NCBI GenBank assembly: GCA_002297415.1
Contig: DBKZ01000071.1
Span: 1-26,593 of the forward strand
From: Ruminococcaceae bacterium UBA737
GTDB taxonomy: Bacteria > Bacillota > Clostridia > Oscillospirales > Acutalibacteraceae
Direction: 5' to 3'
Length of the DNA: 26,593 bases
Positions 6,907 to 13,983 of this stretch are shown in pieces. Within the stretch, counting starts at the first letter, position 1. Every line of letters begins with the position of its first letter. The translations under genes were made by a program, and so were the position numbers. Under the pieces are notes generated by a model, which saw only the letters and a list, made by a program, of their open reading frames with translations, ran no database searches and was not told where the DNA came from.

Positions 6907-8039
6907 TTCTTTTCACCGTTATTTTTAAAATACATATATACCTGACATTTTATCATGCCGTTATAAAGCTTTCTTCTTTTATCGGCTTTTCTTCCGAAGA
7001 TTTTTTCAAAATCATCGTGAGGGCTGATTATAAAGTATTTTTTGCCTGCCGACTGTACAAATCTTTCGCCCATTATTCCGTAAAGCTCTTCGGCGGCTTT
7101 AATATCTAAAAGCCGCTCGCCGTAAGGAGGATTTGTAACGGTTATGCACCTGTCAAATTCGGGAGTGAATTTTCTTATATCCTGCAAGGAAGCTTTTACA
7201 TATTTTTCAACGCCCGCTTTTTTTGCGTTTGCAAGAGTAAGCTCGATACATTTTTCGTCAATATCAAAGCCCACCGCCTCAAAATCAACATCATGCAAAA
7301 TCAAGTCCTGAGCGCGCATTCTTTCGTTGCGCCAGACCTCGCGCGGAATAAAAGGAAATCTTTCCGCGGCGAAATATCTGTTAAGACCAGTCGCTCTTTT
7401 AGTCGCCATCAGAGCCGATTCTATAAGAATTGTTCCGCTTCCGCAGAAGGGGTCATAAATCTTAGTATCGGGATAAATTCTTGCAAGGTCGCACATTGCG
7501 GCGGCAAGTGTTTCCTTTAAGGGTGCGTCATTTGAATTTCTTCTGTAGCCACGCTTATGAAGTCCCTCGCCCGAGGTGTCAATCATAACGGTGACCTCGT
7601 CCTTAACAATCGTAAACCTTACCTTTATTTCGGCGCCTGTTTCTTCAAACCATTTTATATTATATTTTGAGGATAATTTGTCAACTATCGCTTTTTTTAT
7701 TATCGACTGGCAGTCGGGAATGCTGTGCAGCGCAGAGTCTACCGACGAGCCGTTTACGGGAAAGGCGTCTTTAATTCCGATAAATCTTTCCCAATCCAAG
7801 GCTTTTACCGAATCAAACAGCTCCGTAAAAGAGGTTGCCTTAAACATTCCGACGCAAATTAAAATCCGCTCGCAAAATCTCGAATTTATATTGGCTCTTG
7901 CAAGCATATCATATCCGCCGGTTAAAATTACTCTTCCGTTTTGCGCGGTAACTTCCTCAAAGCCCATTCTTCGGAATTCATCCGCCGCTATGCCCTCTAT
8001 GCCGAACATACAGGGGACAATAAATTTAAGTTTTTCCAT
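6903..8039 (-). CDS. THUMP-domain class I RNA methyltransferase (RlmL/YpsC family)
   Basis: This family uses S-adenosylmethionine to methylate guanine N2 in 23S rRNA; E. coli RlmL acts on G2445 and B. subtilis YpsC is the short Gram-positive relative. The N-terminus KFIVPCMFGIEGIAADEFRR and residues of about 50-155 form the ferredoxin-like/THUMP RNA-binding part. HKRGYRRNSNDAPLKETLAA links to the catalytic domain. DPFCGSG (196-202) is the SAM-binding loop, followed by an acidic FDID motif. NPPYGERL (303-310) is the catalytic N-P-P-Y motif for base-amine methylation. At 378 residues it matches the single-methyltransferase YpsC type rather than the fused RlmKL. It heads a two-gene unit with the lipid kinase. 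The AAGGAA ribosome binding site lies 13 nt before the ATG, close after a terminator hairpin. Confidence 0.88.
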   Translation of the reverse strand: MEKLKFIVPCMFGIEGIAADEFRRMGFEEVTAQNGRVILTGGYDMLARANINSRFCERILICVGMFKATSFTELFDSVKALDWERFIGIKDAFPVNGSSVDSALHSIPDCQSIIKKAIVDKLSSKYNIKWFEETGAEIKVRFTIVKDEVTVMIDTSGEGLHKRGYRRNSNDAPLKETLAAAMCDLARIYPDTKIYDPFCGSGTILIESALMATKRATGLNRYFAAERFPFIPREVWRNERMRAQDLILHDVDFEAVGFDIDEKCIELTLANAKKAGVEKYVKASLQDIRKFTPEFDRCITVTNPPYGERLLDIKAAEELYGIMGERFVQSAGKKYFIISPHDDFEKIFGRKADKRRKLYNGMIKCQVYMYFKNNGEKK

Positions 8040-8057
8040 TTATACTGTACCGTTCCT

Positions 8058-8100
8058 TAAAAAACAGCGTTTTCACTGTAAAATAAAGTGAAACGCTGTC
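8058..8100 (-). terminator. Terminator closing the yab/divIC operon
   Basis: Minus strand: ACAGCGTTTCAC pairs with GTGAAAACGCTGT (12 pairs with one bulged A), followed directly by TTTTTTAAGG. It lies 12 nt beyond the yabR stop and ends about 20 nt before the methyltransferase ATG, so the T tract runs into that gene's ribosome binding site. Confidence 0.85.
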
Positions 8101-8111
8101 TGATTTTCTAT

Positions 8112-8561
8112 TTATCTTCCGCCGCGCTTTGTGCGGTGAACCTCAGGATTTTTTCTTTTAAGGTCTGAAAACTTTTCGTCGCTCGTAGCCTTAAAGCGGT
8201 TCATCATTTCCTCAAAGCTTGATGACTCTTCCTTTTTAGGAGTCCAGATAAAGGACCCGTCCGGTTTAGACGGAGCAAACTGCTTTCTTTCCCTGCGCTG
8301 GGGCTTTTCTCCCTCCTTGCGCTCGGGCTCTAAGGCTTTTTTTATGCTGAGAGAAATCTTTCCGTCCTCGCCTACCGAAAGAACCTTCATTTTAACAACA
8401 TCGTTTTCCTTGACAAAATCGTGAATATCGTTTACATAGGTTCTTGCAACCTCGGAAATATGTACCATTCCCGATTTACCTTCCCCTATATCCGCAAAAA
8501 GTCCGAAATTTGTTATTCCGGTTATCTTTCCCTCGACAATGTCTCCCACTTTAAGCTGCAT
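8112..8561 (-). CDS. yabR: S1 RNA-binding domain protein, YabR type
   Basis: One S1 (OB-fold) RNA-binding domain fills residues 1-74: LKVGDIVEGKITGITNFGLF, the HISEVA turn and VKMKVLSVGEDGKISLSIKK. The rest (75-149) is a charged, low-complexity tail rich in K, E and R, probably disordered, ending in KRGGR. B. subtilis YabR has the same build and lies immediately after divIC, as here; its precise role is not settled, although ribosome or RNA association is expected from the S1 fold. The ATG at 8559-8561 has GGGAGGA upstream. Last gene before the terminator at 8058-8100. Single-S1 proteins of this type (YabR, YugI/GSP13) are hard to separate by sequence alone; the gene order supports YabR. Confidence 0.85.
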   Translation of the reverse strand: MQLKVGDIVEGKITGITNFGLFADIGEGKSGMVHISEVARTYVNDIHDFVKENDVVKMKVLSVGEDGKISLSIKKALEPERKEGEKPQRRERKQFAPSKPDGSFIWTPKKEESSSFEEMMNRFKATSDEKFSDLKRKNPEVHRTKRGGR

Positions 8562-8584
8562 AAATTTTTAAAATCCTCCCAAAC

Positions 8585-8875
8585 TCATTTACCGGATATA
8601 TCCTCATAGATTTCTTCATTTGAATATCTGTATCCGAAATAATCGCGCGCCGCTTTTTCAATCAGCTTATCGTGAGCCTCATCGGAATTCAGCTCTTCAA
8701 GCTCGCTGATATAATCTTCTTTCTGCAGTTTTTCCGCCGTAAGCCTTTTTTCCTGCTTTTTTAAATCGTACAGCTTGTTCCAAAGGGAAGCAAGCGTAAA
8801 AACCATATAACCCGAAACCAGCAAAACCAAAAGCCGCAGCAGGACGCTTTTCCTACGCTTAACTCTTTTTGCCAT
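8585..8875 (-). CDS. divIC: Septum formation initiator DivIC/FtsB family protein
   Basis: DivIC/FtsB is a bitopic divisome protein that bridges FtsL and the FtsQ/DivIB group at the septum. In 96 residues there is a short basic cytoplasmic start (MAKRVKRRKS), one membrane helix at about 11-30, then a coiled coil with heptad spacing (about 31-62: WNKLYDLKKQEKRLTAEKLQ). The acidic C-terminal part contains the KAARDYFGYRY motif common to the family. Size and plan match DivIC. Position between yabQ and yabR is the conserved Firmicutes arrangement. It has its own candidate promoter in the 66-bp gap after yabQ, which would let division be expressed separately from the sporulation genes upstream. Start ATG 8873-8875, GGAG ribosome binding site. 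Confidence 0.9.
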   Translation of the reverse strand: MAKRVKRRKSVLLRLLVLLVSGYMVFTLASLWNKLYDLKKQEKRLTAEKLQKEDYISELEELNSDEAHDKLIEKAARDYFGYRYSNEEIYEDISGK

Positions 8876-8922
8876 TACTTAATCTCCGTTTCTTTAGTTA
8901 TCATTCTTTATTGTTTTGTCTT

Positions 8923-8952
8923 AGTATACAACATAACAATATCACTTTTCAA
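8923..8952 (-). promoter_or_regulatory. Candidate divIC promoter
   Basis: Minus strand TTGAAA (8947-8952), 18-bp spacer and TATACT (8923-8928; five of six to consensus). The -35 overlaps the end of yabQ. It would provide vegetative expression of divIC-yabR independent of the sporulation genes before it. Confidence 0.55.
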
Positions 8953-9394
8953 GAGTTTTTTGATTTTTTATCGAAACTTTAGGCAAGTGCGCCGCGGATT
9001 TACAAAAAATTTCAAATTTTTCCGAAGCAAATGCGCAAAAAGCCTCCGTTTTCTTTTTTATCACCCTGACAGCTCTTACGATAAGCGCCGTTACGCGTTT
9101 TAATATCTTAAATAAAACCACCGACAGGGTTACACGGCAGACAAAAAACGCCGCCGCGGAAATAAGGAGGACATAGCCTCTTATTTCTCCGTTGGTCCTT
9201 ACAAAAAAGAACAAAAAGAAGCAAAAAGCTTCCGTTATCCAAAAAACAATATCCTGAAAAAACACTGATATTTTTGAGCATTCCGAAGCCGCTCGGTAAG
9301 CCCTGAAAATATCGTAAAACATACATGCGCCGAATCCCATGACTATAGAATACAGCACTGTTAAAATCTGGTCGGAATTACTTATTTCCCACAT
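8942..9394 (-). CDS. yabQ: Spore cortex biosynthesis protein YabQ
   Basis: YabQ is a membrane protein needed for spore cortex formation in B. subtilis, located around the forespore. The 150-residue sequence starts outside the membrane with WEISNSDQILTVLYSIVMGF and has a family-typical GACMFYDIFRAYR motif near residues 22-34. Further hydrophobic spans lie near 43-65 (including FCFFLFFFV) and 72-96. It ends in a basic tail with LPKVSIKNQKTLEK. Three to four membrane segments fit the family. It follows yabP with a 2-bp gap, suggesting coupled translation; the pair is the standard sporulation unit before divIC. Expression in B. subtilis is under the mother-cell factor SigE; I could not identify such a promoter here. 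Confidence 0.85.
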   Translation of the reverse strand: MWEISNSDQILTVLYSIVMGFGACMFYDIFRAYRAASECSKISVFFQDIVFWITEAFCFFLFFFVRTNGEIRGYVLLISAAAFFVCRVTLSVVLFKILKRVTALIVRAVRVIKKKTEAFCAFASEKFEIFCKSAAHLPKVSIKNQKTLEK

Positions 9395-9396
9395 AA

Positions 9397-9666
9397 TTAT
9401 CTGAAAAACCTTGAAATAAAGCTTCCGCTTCTTACCTCGTTCATATACACAACCGCGTGAATTTTACCCTCGGCGCTTAAATCGCCCGACTGCATATCGA
9501 AGCTTTCTATATGTAAATTCTCTCCCTTAACCGTTATCCTGCCCATAACACTGTCAAGAAGCAGGGTTTCATCATCAAAAGAAATAACATTTTTAATCCC
9601 CGCCGCCGACAGCTTTTCTCTGTTATCTATAACAATACTATGAGGAATTTTTAAAGTTTCATCCAT
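9397..9666 (-). CDS. yabP: Sporulation protein YabP
   Basis: YabP is a small sporulation protein of the YabP/YqfC family required for cortex-stage development in B. subtilis; its biochemical activity is unknown. The 89 residues starting MDETLKIPHSIVIDNREKLS contain the family's core pattern: a beta-rich segment ending in the LDSVMGRITVKGENLHIESF block, in which a short strand is followed by G-x-L-x-I. No signal peptide or membrane span is visible. The frame continues 18 bp upstream to a GTG, but the GGAGGG ribosome binding site lies inside that extension, so the ATG at 9666 is the better start. It precedes yabQ by 2 bp and follows rqcP, which fits the conserved rqcP-yabP-yabQ-divIC order. Confidence 0.88.
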   Translation of the reverse strand: MDETLKIPHSIVIDNREKLSAAGIKNVISFDDETLLLDSVMGRITVKGENLHIESFDMQSGDLSAEGKIHAVVYMNEVRSGSFISRFFR

Positions 9667-9716
9667 TCTCTTCCCTCCTGTCACACTAAAACAGTATATT
9701 CAGGGAAGCTTGGATT

Positions 9717-9971
9717 TTATTCTATTATTTTATAAAGTCCTCCGACATCGTCCTTTTTTACGGTCTCTTTAACCTCGGTTACCTCAAGCCTAACCGTTCT
9801 TGCGCCGAATGCGATTTCTATTATATCCTTAGGCTTAACCTCATAAGAAGCCCTTGCCGGCTTTCCGTTCACCGTTACTCTGCCTTTATCGCATGCCTCG
9901 TTTGCAACGGTTCTTCTTTTGATAATTCTCGATACCTTTAAATACTTGTCAAGTCTCATATTTTTACCCAT
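9717..9971 (-). CDS. rqcP: S4-domain RNA-binding protein RqcP (YabO/HslR family)
   Basis: RqcP (formerly YabO) works with RqcH in Firmicutes ribosome quality control, binding the stalled 50S-peptidyl-tRNA and helping alanine tailing. The 84-residue protein is essentially one S4 domain: MRLDKYLKVSRIIKRRTVAN, DKGRVTVNGKPA and VKPKDIIEI are the canonical alpha-L signature. The related E. coli protein is Hsp15/HslR. I use the ATG at 9969-9971, with AAGGCGGTG as ribosome binding site; a second ATG four codons on is possible. That ribosome binding site is inside the 3' arm of a perfect hairpin (9979-9999), which could limit translation. Between HU and yabP. Confidence 0.88.
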   Translation of the reverse strand: MGKNMRLDKYLKVSRIIKRRTVANEACDKGRVTVNGKPARASYEVKPKDIIEIAFGARTVRLEVTEVKETVKKDDVGGLYKIIE

Positions 9972-9978
9972 AAAAACA

Positions 9979-9999
9979 CCGCCTTTTATTAAAAGGCGG
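9979..9999 (-). promoter_or_regulatory. Hairpin covering the rqcP ribosome binding site; also terminator-like after HU
   Basis: Minus strand CCGCCTTTT-AAT-AAAAGGCGG is a perfect 9-bp stem with a 3-nt loop, 20 nt after the HU stop codon. It is followed by TGTTTTTATG, where the ATG is the rqcP start. It could be a leaky terminator for HU, a lock on the rqcP ribosome binding site, or both. Confidence 0.7.
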
Positions 10000-10019
10000 C
10001 ATAATTTTTTAATTTTAAA

Positions 10020-10292
10020 TTATTTTATAGCGTCCTTAAGAGCCTTACCTGCTTTGAATACAGGATTCTTTGAAGCGGCAATCTCTATGGTCTGCTTTGT
10101 CTGCGGATTAATACCGGTTCTTGCTGCGCGCTCGCGAACCTCAAAGGTTCCGAAGCCTACAAGCTGTACCTTTCCGTTTTCTTTAAGAGTTTCAGTGATA
10201 GCGTCGATAACTGCTGCAACAGCCTTGTCAGCGTCCTTCTTAGAAAGCTCAGCCTTTTCAGCAACTGCTGCTACTAATTCTGTCTTGTTCAT
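10020..10292 (-). CDS. hup: DNA-binding protein HU
   Basis: HU is a small homodimeric nucleoid protein that bends DNA and binds distorted structures. MNKTELVAAVAEKAELSKKD forms the N-terminal helices. GFGTFEVRERAARTGINPQT (47-66) leads into the DNA-binding beta arm with the intercalating NP pair, and NPVFKAGKALKDAIK closes the fold. The length of 90 residues is exact for the family. The frame is open 69 bp further upstream, but the ATG at 10290-10292 has a GGAGGA ribosome binding site and the promoter lies inside the extension. HU sitting between the SpoVB-like gene and rqcP is common in Clostridia but not in B. subtilis. It is probably expressed highly from its own promoter. Confidence 0.96.
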   Translation of the reverse strand: MNKTELVAAVAEKAELSKKDADKAVAAVIDAITETLKENGKVQLVGFGTFEVRERAARTGINPQTKQTIEIAASKNPVFKAGKALKDAIK

Positions 10293-10321
10293 TTTAAATC
10301 CTCCATAAAAATAAGTAAGTA

Positions 10322-10340
10322 AACTGCGAAAAACGCAGTT
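10322..10340 (-). other. 5'-leader hairpin of HU mRNA
   Basis: AACTGCG and CGCAGTT form a 7-bp stem with a five-base loop just after the predicted start of the HU transcript. A stem at the very 5' end is often found protecting abundant mRNAs; that role is inferred here. Confidence 0.5.
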
Positions 10341-10351
10341 AACTACATATA

Positions 10352-10380
10352 TTATTATCATATTTAATGCGAAAAATCAA
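10352..10380 (-). promoter_or_regulatory. HU promoter
   Basis: Minus strand TTGATT (10375-10380), 17-bp spacer, TAATAA (10352-10357) with TGA before it, which fits an extended -10. Upstream of it the minus strand is strongly A/T-tracted (10381-10430), like an UP element. It lies downstream of the SpoVB-like gene and separates HU from it. Confidence 0.6.
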
Positions 10381-10489
10381 CTGTTTTTTCTTAAATTTTA
10401 TGTTTTGTTCAATTTTTCATTTCGTATTTGTGCACATCGCTTAATTCTTGTTCATTTTATAACCCTTTAAATGACACAAAATGACAAAT

Positions 10490-11980
10490 TCAGCTTTTTT
10501 TCAGCTCTTTTAAGTCAATTATCCGAAACAGCAAAATCAGCGCAAGATATATAACTGCGGCTGCAATTACCGCAAGAGCGGTAAATAAAAGCGAGCCATC
10601 TTTTATTTCGGATATAAAATAAGCCGCACAAACGCTTATAACAGCCGGCAAAACGGGCTTTAAATAAATAATCAGCATTTTTAAATTCAAAACCCTTTTG
10701 GTTATCAGAAAAGCAAGCACAAAAGCGAGCATTATAAAATATGTTACGGCGGCAGTATAAGCGCAGGCTTTTACTCCGATATCAGAAGCCGAAAAAAGAA
10801 CAATATTAAGCGCAAGCTTTATAACCGCTCCTAAAGCGACCGCAAAAAGCGCCCCCATTTCAAAGGAATACGACTGCATAACCGTGATAAGCGGAATACA
10901 AAGTCCTGCAAAAACAGCGGCTATACCGTAAGAAAAAAGCATTTCGCCGCCGTACTCCGTCGAATATTCGCCCGAAAAAAGCAAATTCATAATAGGCCCT
11001 GAAAGCACCATAAGTCCAAGTCCTGCCGGAACGGAAATTACAGCGCTTAAATTCATAACCGATTTTACAGCATTTTTATTATCGTTTTTTTCTTCTTTTT
11101 TTACAATCGAAGAAACAGCGCTTATTCCTATAACCGAAACAAAAGAAATAACAAAGCCGAAAAGAGTATAAGCCTTGCTTCTTACACCGTACATAGGATT
11201 AAGCAAATCCGGCGAAATCCTGCCTGCTAACATAGTTTTAACGGTTAAAGAGTCAATAATATTTGTTATACTGCCCGCAAGCGCGGCGGCGGCTATCGGA
11301 AGAGTCGTCTTTAAAATCCGCTTTGTATGAAGCACCGCTTCAGAAGCACCTGACGGCACCGCGGATTTTTTTGATTTTAAATAAAGATATCCGTCCGACA
11401 CAGCACAGCCGAATGTCACGCCGAGAATTGCCGCGGCGGCGGCAAAATATGATTTATCGGAAATTTTAAATGCCAAAACGGTAAGTCCCAGTCCCAAGCA
11501 GAGCTTACAAAGCGCAAGAATTACATCGGACACCGCAACGGGAAGCATATTTTCCCTGCTTTCGAAATATCCCCTGTAAACCGACATTACGCCGCAGAAG
11601 ATTATCGAGGGAGACATTGCCGCATAACAGCAAAAGCTTTTTAAATCTCCGCTTTTAAGCGATATAAAAAACGAGCCTAAAAGGAAAACGGCAAAAAGTA
11701 TAACAGAAAGCTTAAAAAAAGCTTTCTTAACTGTATTGATGCTTAAAGCTTTATTATCGGAAAAAAGCTTTGCCGCGGCAACGGGAAAGCCGACGGAGCT
11801 AAGCATATATAACGGCGCAAACAAATCATAGGCAAATGAAAAATAGCCGAAGCCCTCATCCCCCAAAAGATTTGAAACGGGGATTTTAAAAATTGCGCCG
11901 ATAATTTTTGCAAGCATGGTCGAAGCCATTAAAATTACCGCACCCTGAGCAAGAGTTTGCCTGTTTTCTTTAGTTTTCAT
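10490..11980 (-). CDS. SpoVB/YabM-type polysaccharide flippase (MATE/MurJ-like superfamily)
   Basis: This is a multi-pass membrane protein of the lipid-linked oligosaccharide flippase group that includes SpoVB, Amj-partner MurJ (YtgP) and B. subtilis YabM. At 496 residues it has about 14 hydrophobic spans. The N-terminus QGAVILMASTMLAKIIGAIF and IPVSNLLGDEGFGYFSFAYD is the SpoVB-family opening. VYRGYFESRENMLPVAVSDV and an ITNIIDSLTVKTM motif at mid-length are also characteristic. It probably moves peptidoglycan or other lipid-linked precursors across the membrane. Position upstream of HU/rqcP/yabP corresponds to yabM in B. subtilis, although SpoVB itself cannot be excluded. It overlaps the 3' end of mtnN by 11 nt, so it belongs to the long recJ-led operon. 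The usual mazG (yabN) gene between this gene and rqcP is absent here. Confidence 0.85.
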   Translation of the reverse strand: MKTKENRQTLAQGAVILMASTMLAKIIGAIFKIPVSNLLGDEGFGYFSFAYDLFAPLYMLSSVGFPVAAAKLFSDNKALSINTVKKAFFKLSVILFAVFLLGSFFISLKSGDLKSFCCYAAMSPSIIFCGVMSVYRGYFESRENMLPVAVSDVILALCKLCLGLGLTVLAFKISDKSYFAAAAAILGVTFGCAVSDGYLYLKSKKSAVPSGASEAVLHTKRILKTTLPIAAAALAGSITNIIDSLTVKTMLAGRISPDLLNPMYGVRSKAYTLFGFVISFVSVIGISAVSSIVKKEEKNDNKNAVKSVMNLSAVISVPAGLGLMVLSGPIMNLLFSGEYSTEYGGEMLFSYGIAAVFAGLCIPLITVMQSYSFEMGALFAVALGAVIKLALNIVLFSASDIGVKACAYTAAVTYFIMLAFVLAFLITKRVLNLKMLIIYLKPVLPAVISVCAAYFISEIKDGSLLFTALAVIAAAVIYLALILLFRIIDLKELKKS

Positions 11981-12674
11981 AATCCTTTATTACCTGCTTA
12001 AGATATTTTAAAAAGACCTCGGGCAAGGAAGCATTATCGAACAAATTCATATTTCTATGATTATTTGCGGCATTTTCATCCGCACCGTCGGATATTCTTC
12101 TCAGCGCCGCGAAAGGAATATCGGCGGCATTGCAGACAGCCGCTATTGCCGCGGATTCCATATCGCATGAGGACGCATTAAAGCTTTCATATAAAAATCG
12201 GCTTATACTTTCATCGCAGATAAATTTATCCCCCGATACGGCGGTTTCTTCCAAATCAAAGCCTAAAGCTTTTGCTATTTCAAGAAGCCTTGGGTCGGCA
12301 AAGGGAAATTCAGTTTGATCTGGCTTAAAATAGGGCTTATAGCCGATAGGCGATAAATCGAAATCATGCTCGATAAATCTTTTCGGAAATAAAAATCCGC
12401 CCAAGGATTTATTATTAAGTCCGCCCGACATTCCGAAATTAAGAACAATCCTACAGCCAATATCTATAAGGTGCATACAAGCCGCGGCGGCATTCACCTT
12501 GCCTATTCCGCTGTTAAGGCAAATTGCCTCTGCGCCGTCAAGCTTTAAAACCATTCCTTTCTTTTTAAGGAAATCAAAGCTTTTAACATCTAAATTTTTT
12601 ACGCTTTCGGCAAACGGAATAAATTCATCCTTATCCGCTATTATCACGCCGATTTTCTCAATTTTGTTTTCCAT
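11970..12674 (-). CDS. mtnN: 5'-methylthioadenosine/S-adenosylhomocysteine nucleosidase-like protein
   Basis: MtnN (Pfs) hydrolyses the N-glycosidic bond of methylthioadenosine and S-adenosylhomocysteine, feeding methionine salvage and the activated methyl cycle. The purine-nucleoside phosphorylase fold is visible through NSGIGKVNAAAACMHLI (54-70), NFGMSGGL (79-86), SGDKFI (147-152) and DMESAAIAAVCN (171-182). ISDGAD (194-199) is at the end. Glutamates E17 and E173 and aspartate D197 match the catalytic E12, E174 and D197 of the E. coli enzyme. The 234-residue length is normal. Some motifs differ from the textbook forms (DKDEF for MEEEV, MSGG for SAGG), so a related nucleosidase such as the futalosine type remains possible. 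It starts 3 nt after the zinc-ribbon gene's stop and has no strong ribosome binding site, suggesting translational coupling. Confidence 0.8.
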   Translation of the reverse strand: MENKIEKIGVIIADKDEFIPFAESVKNLDVKSFDFLKKKGMVLKLDGAEAICLNSGIGKVNAAAACMHLIDIGCRIVLNFGMSGGLNNKSLGGFLFPKRFIEHDFDLSPIGYKPYFKPDQTEFPFADPRLLEIAKALGFDLEETAVSGDKFICDESISRFLYESFNASSCDMESAAIAAVCNAADIPFAALRRISDGADENAANNHRNMNLFDNASLPEVFLKYLKQVIKDYEN

Positions 12675-12677
12675 AAA

Positions 12678-13037
12678 TTATTTTATTTTCGCTCCGCAGT
12701 TATTGCAAAAAACGGAATTTTCCGAGTTTAAAGCGCGGCAGTTAGGACAAATAATTTTATTTTTAGAATCCGCAACCTCTAATTCCAATCTTTCGATTTC
12801 TGCCTCTTTTGCCTTTATATCCTCAATTATTCTTTTTACCTCTTCGCTGTTTTCCGCGCTGTCCTTTAAATCTCTGTAAAGAATCCTGCCTAACTGCGCA
12901 AAATCCTTTTCCATTTCATTCTTTACGGTAGCGATATTAAGCTTAGTTTTACCTGTATTTACAAGCTCGCCTGTTTTTTTGAAGGCAACATCGGCGGTTT
13001 CCTTTGCCTTGTTAACAAATTCATCGAATTTTCCCAT
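12678..13037 (-). CDS. Small coiled-coil protein with C-terminal zinc ribbon, function unknown
   Basis: I do not recognise a named family. The 119 residues have two parts. Residues 1-93 are charged and helical with long heptad-like runs, ending in EDIKAKEAEIERLELEVADS, and are likely coiled coil. The C-terminus carries two CxxC pairs, CPNC (97-100) and CNNC (111-114), with 10 residues between, an intact four-cysteine zinc ribbon of the type seen in many Firmicutes accessory proteins. There is no signal peptide or membrane span. GAGGT ribosome binding site before the ATG at 13037. It sits within the recJ-led operon between the kinase and mtnN genes, 3 nt from mtnN, which indicates co-expression but not function. 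Confidence 0.85.
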   Translation of the reverse strand: MGKFDEFVNKAKETADVAFKKTGELVNTGKTKLNIATVKNEMEKDFAQLGRILYRDLKDSAENSEEVKRIIEDIKAKEAEIERLELEVADSKNKIICPNCRALNSENSVFCNNCGAKIK

Positions 13038-13068
13038 GATTTTTACCTCTTTTTTAAAATTTATAAAA

Positions 13069-13983
13069 CTACCCTATAAATTCTCTGAGCAGAGAATTTT
13101 CGGGGACAAGCTTTCTGTCAACGCTTTCGAATTTTTCTATCATTTCCTCAAGATACATAAATTCTTCATAGTAAGGATAAGAGCTGTCCGCTCCCTCCTT
13201 AAGCTTTAAAAATCTGTTTTTATAAAGACCCAATTCGTAGGGGTGAAATGTTGTAAGGTGCATATCGGCGGTAGGCTTAAATTTATAAAGGTTTTCCCTT
13301 TCGCCCTCGATTACGCCCTTCCACATTTTAAGAGTTTCAAAAACGGGAGAATTTCTGAAAATTTCATCTCTTAAAATTCTTCTTATCATTCTTATCTGTC
13401 GGCTTGAAATAAGCTTATTTCCGTCAACATCTACAACATTTTTATTTACGCTGATATAAACCTTAAAGATATTTTTTCTCTCAACCAAATCGGTTATAAG
13501 AGGATTAAGCGCGTGAAGCCCCTCGACTATAACTATTCCTTTATTTCCGATATCAATATTTGTAAGCTCTTTTTTTCTCTGCTTTGTCATAAAGTCAAAT
13601 TTCGGAACGCTTGCTTTTCCGTGAGTTATTATATCCTTAAAGCAAACCTCGAGAAGCTCAATATCAAGTGAATTGACCGATTCAAAATCCTTTTCCCCGT
13701 TTTTAAGAATAGGAAGCTTATCGGAAGTTAAATAAAAATCGTCAAGCGATATTACCTGAACGGTTTCATTAAGCTTTAAAAGCTCTTCCTTTAAAAGATG
13801 TGCGGTGGTGGTTTTGCCTGAGGACGATGGTCCCGCAATGGCTACAATTTTTATATCGTCATCCCTTGATACATGCTCGGCGAGATTTTTTACAATACCG
13901 CAGTATTCTGCTTCGCATTCGTTTACAAACAAGAACGGATCGTTCCTTATTTTTTCATTTATCAGGTTTACTGAATTTATCAT
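13069..13983 (-). CDS. Uridine-kinase-like nucleoside kinase
   Basis: Uridine kinases phosphorylate uridine/cytidine in pyrimidine salvage; relatives include phosphoribulokinase and the broader nucleoside kinases of Clostridia. After a 40-residue lead comes VAIAGPSSSGKTTTAHLL with the Walker A loop GPSSSGKT (51-58). VISLDDFYLTSDKLP is the substrate-binding DDFY motif. VNSLDIELL and VPKFDFMTKQRK correspond to family blocks, and IVIVEGLHALNPL is the Walker B/lid region. At 304 residues it is longer than E. coli Udk (213) but shorter than the clostridial TGS-fused forms of about 550; the N-terminus has no TGS domain. The true substrate is uncertain. The start overlaps the 3' end of hemZ by 29 nt; AAGGCG 10 nt before the ATG is a weak ribosome binding site. 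Confidence 0.82.
   Translation of the reverse strand: MINSVNLINEKIRNDPFLFVNECEAEYCGIVKNLAEHVSRDDDIKIVAIAGPSSSGKTTTAHLLKEELLKLNETVQVISLDDFYLTSDKLPILKNGEKDFESVNSLDIELLEVCFKDIITHGKASVPKFDFMTKQRKKELTNIDIGNKGIVIVEGLHALNPLITDLVERKNIFKVYISVNKNVVDVDGNKLISSRQIRMIRRILRDEIFRNSPVFETLKMWKGVIEGERENLYKFKPTADMHLTTFHPYELGLYKNRFLKLKEGADSSYPYYEEFMYLEEMIEKFESVDRKLVPENSLLREFIG

Noticed and set aside
9685..9716. Search for a SigE-type promoter before yabP
   Set aside because: The short gap does not show the SigE -35/-10 pair at proper spacing; any sporulation promoter must be elsewhere.
10293..10361. N-terminal extension of HU by 23 residues
   Set aside because: The promoter and leader hairpin lie in it, the ATG at 10292 has a GGAGGA site, and HU proteins are about 90 residues long.
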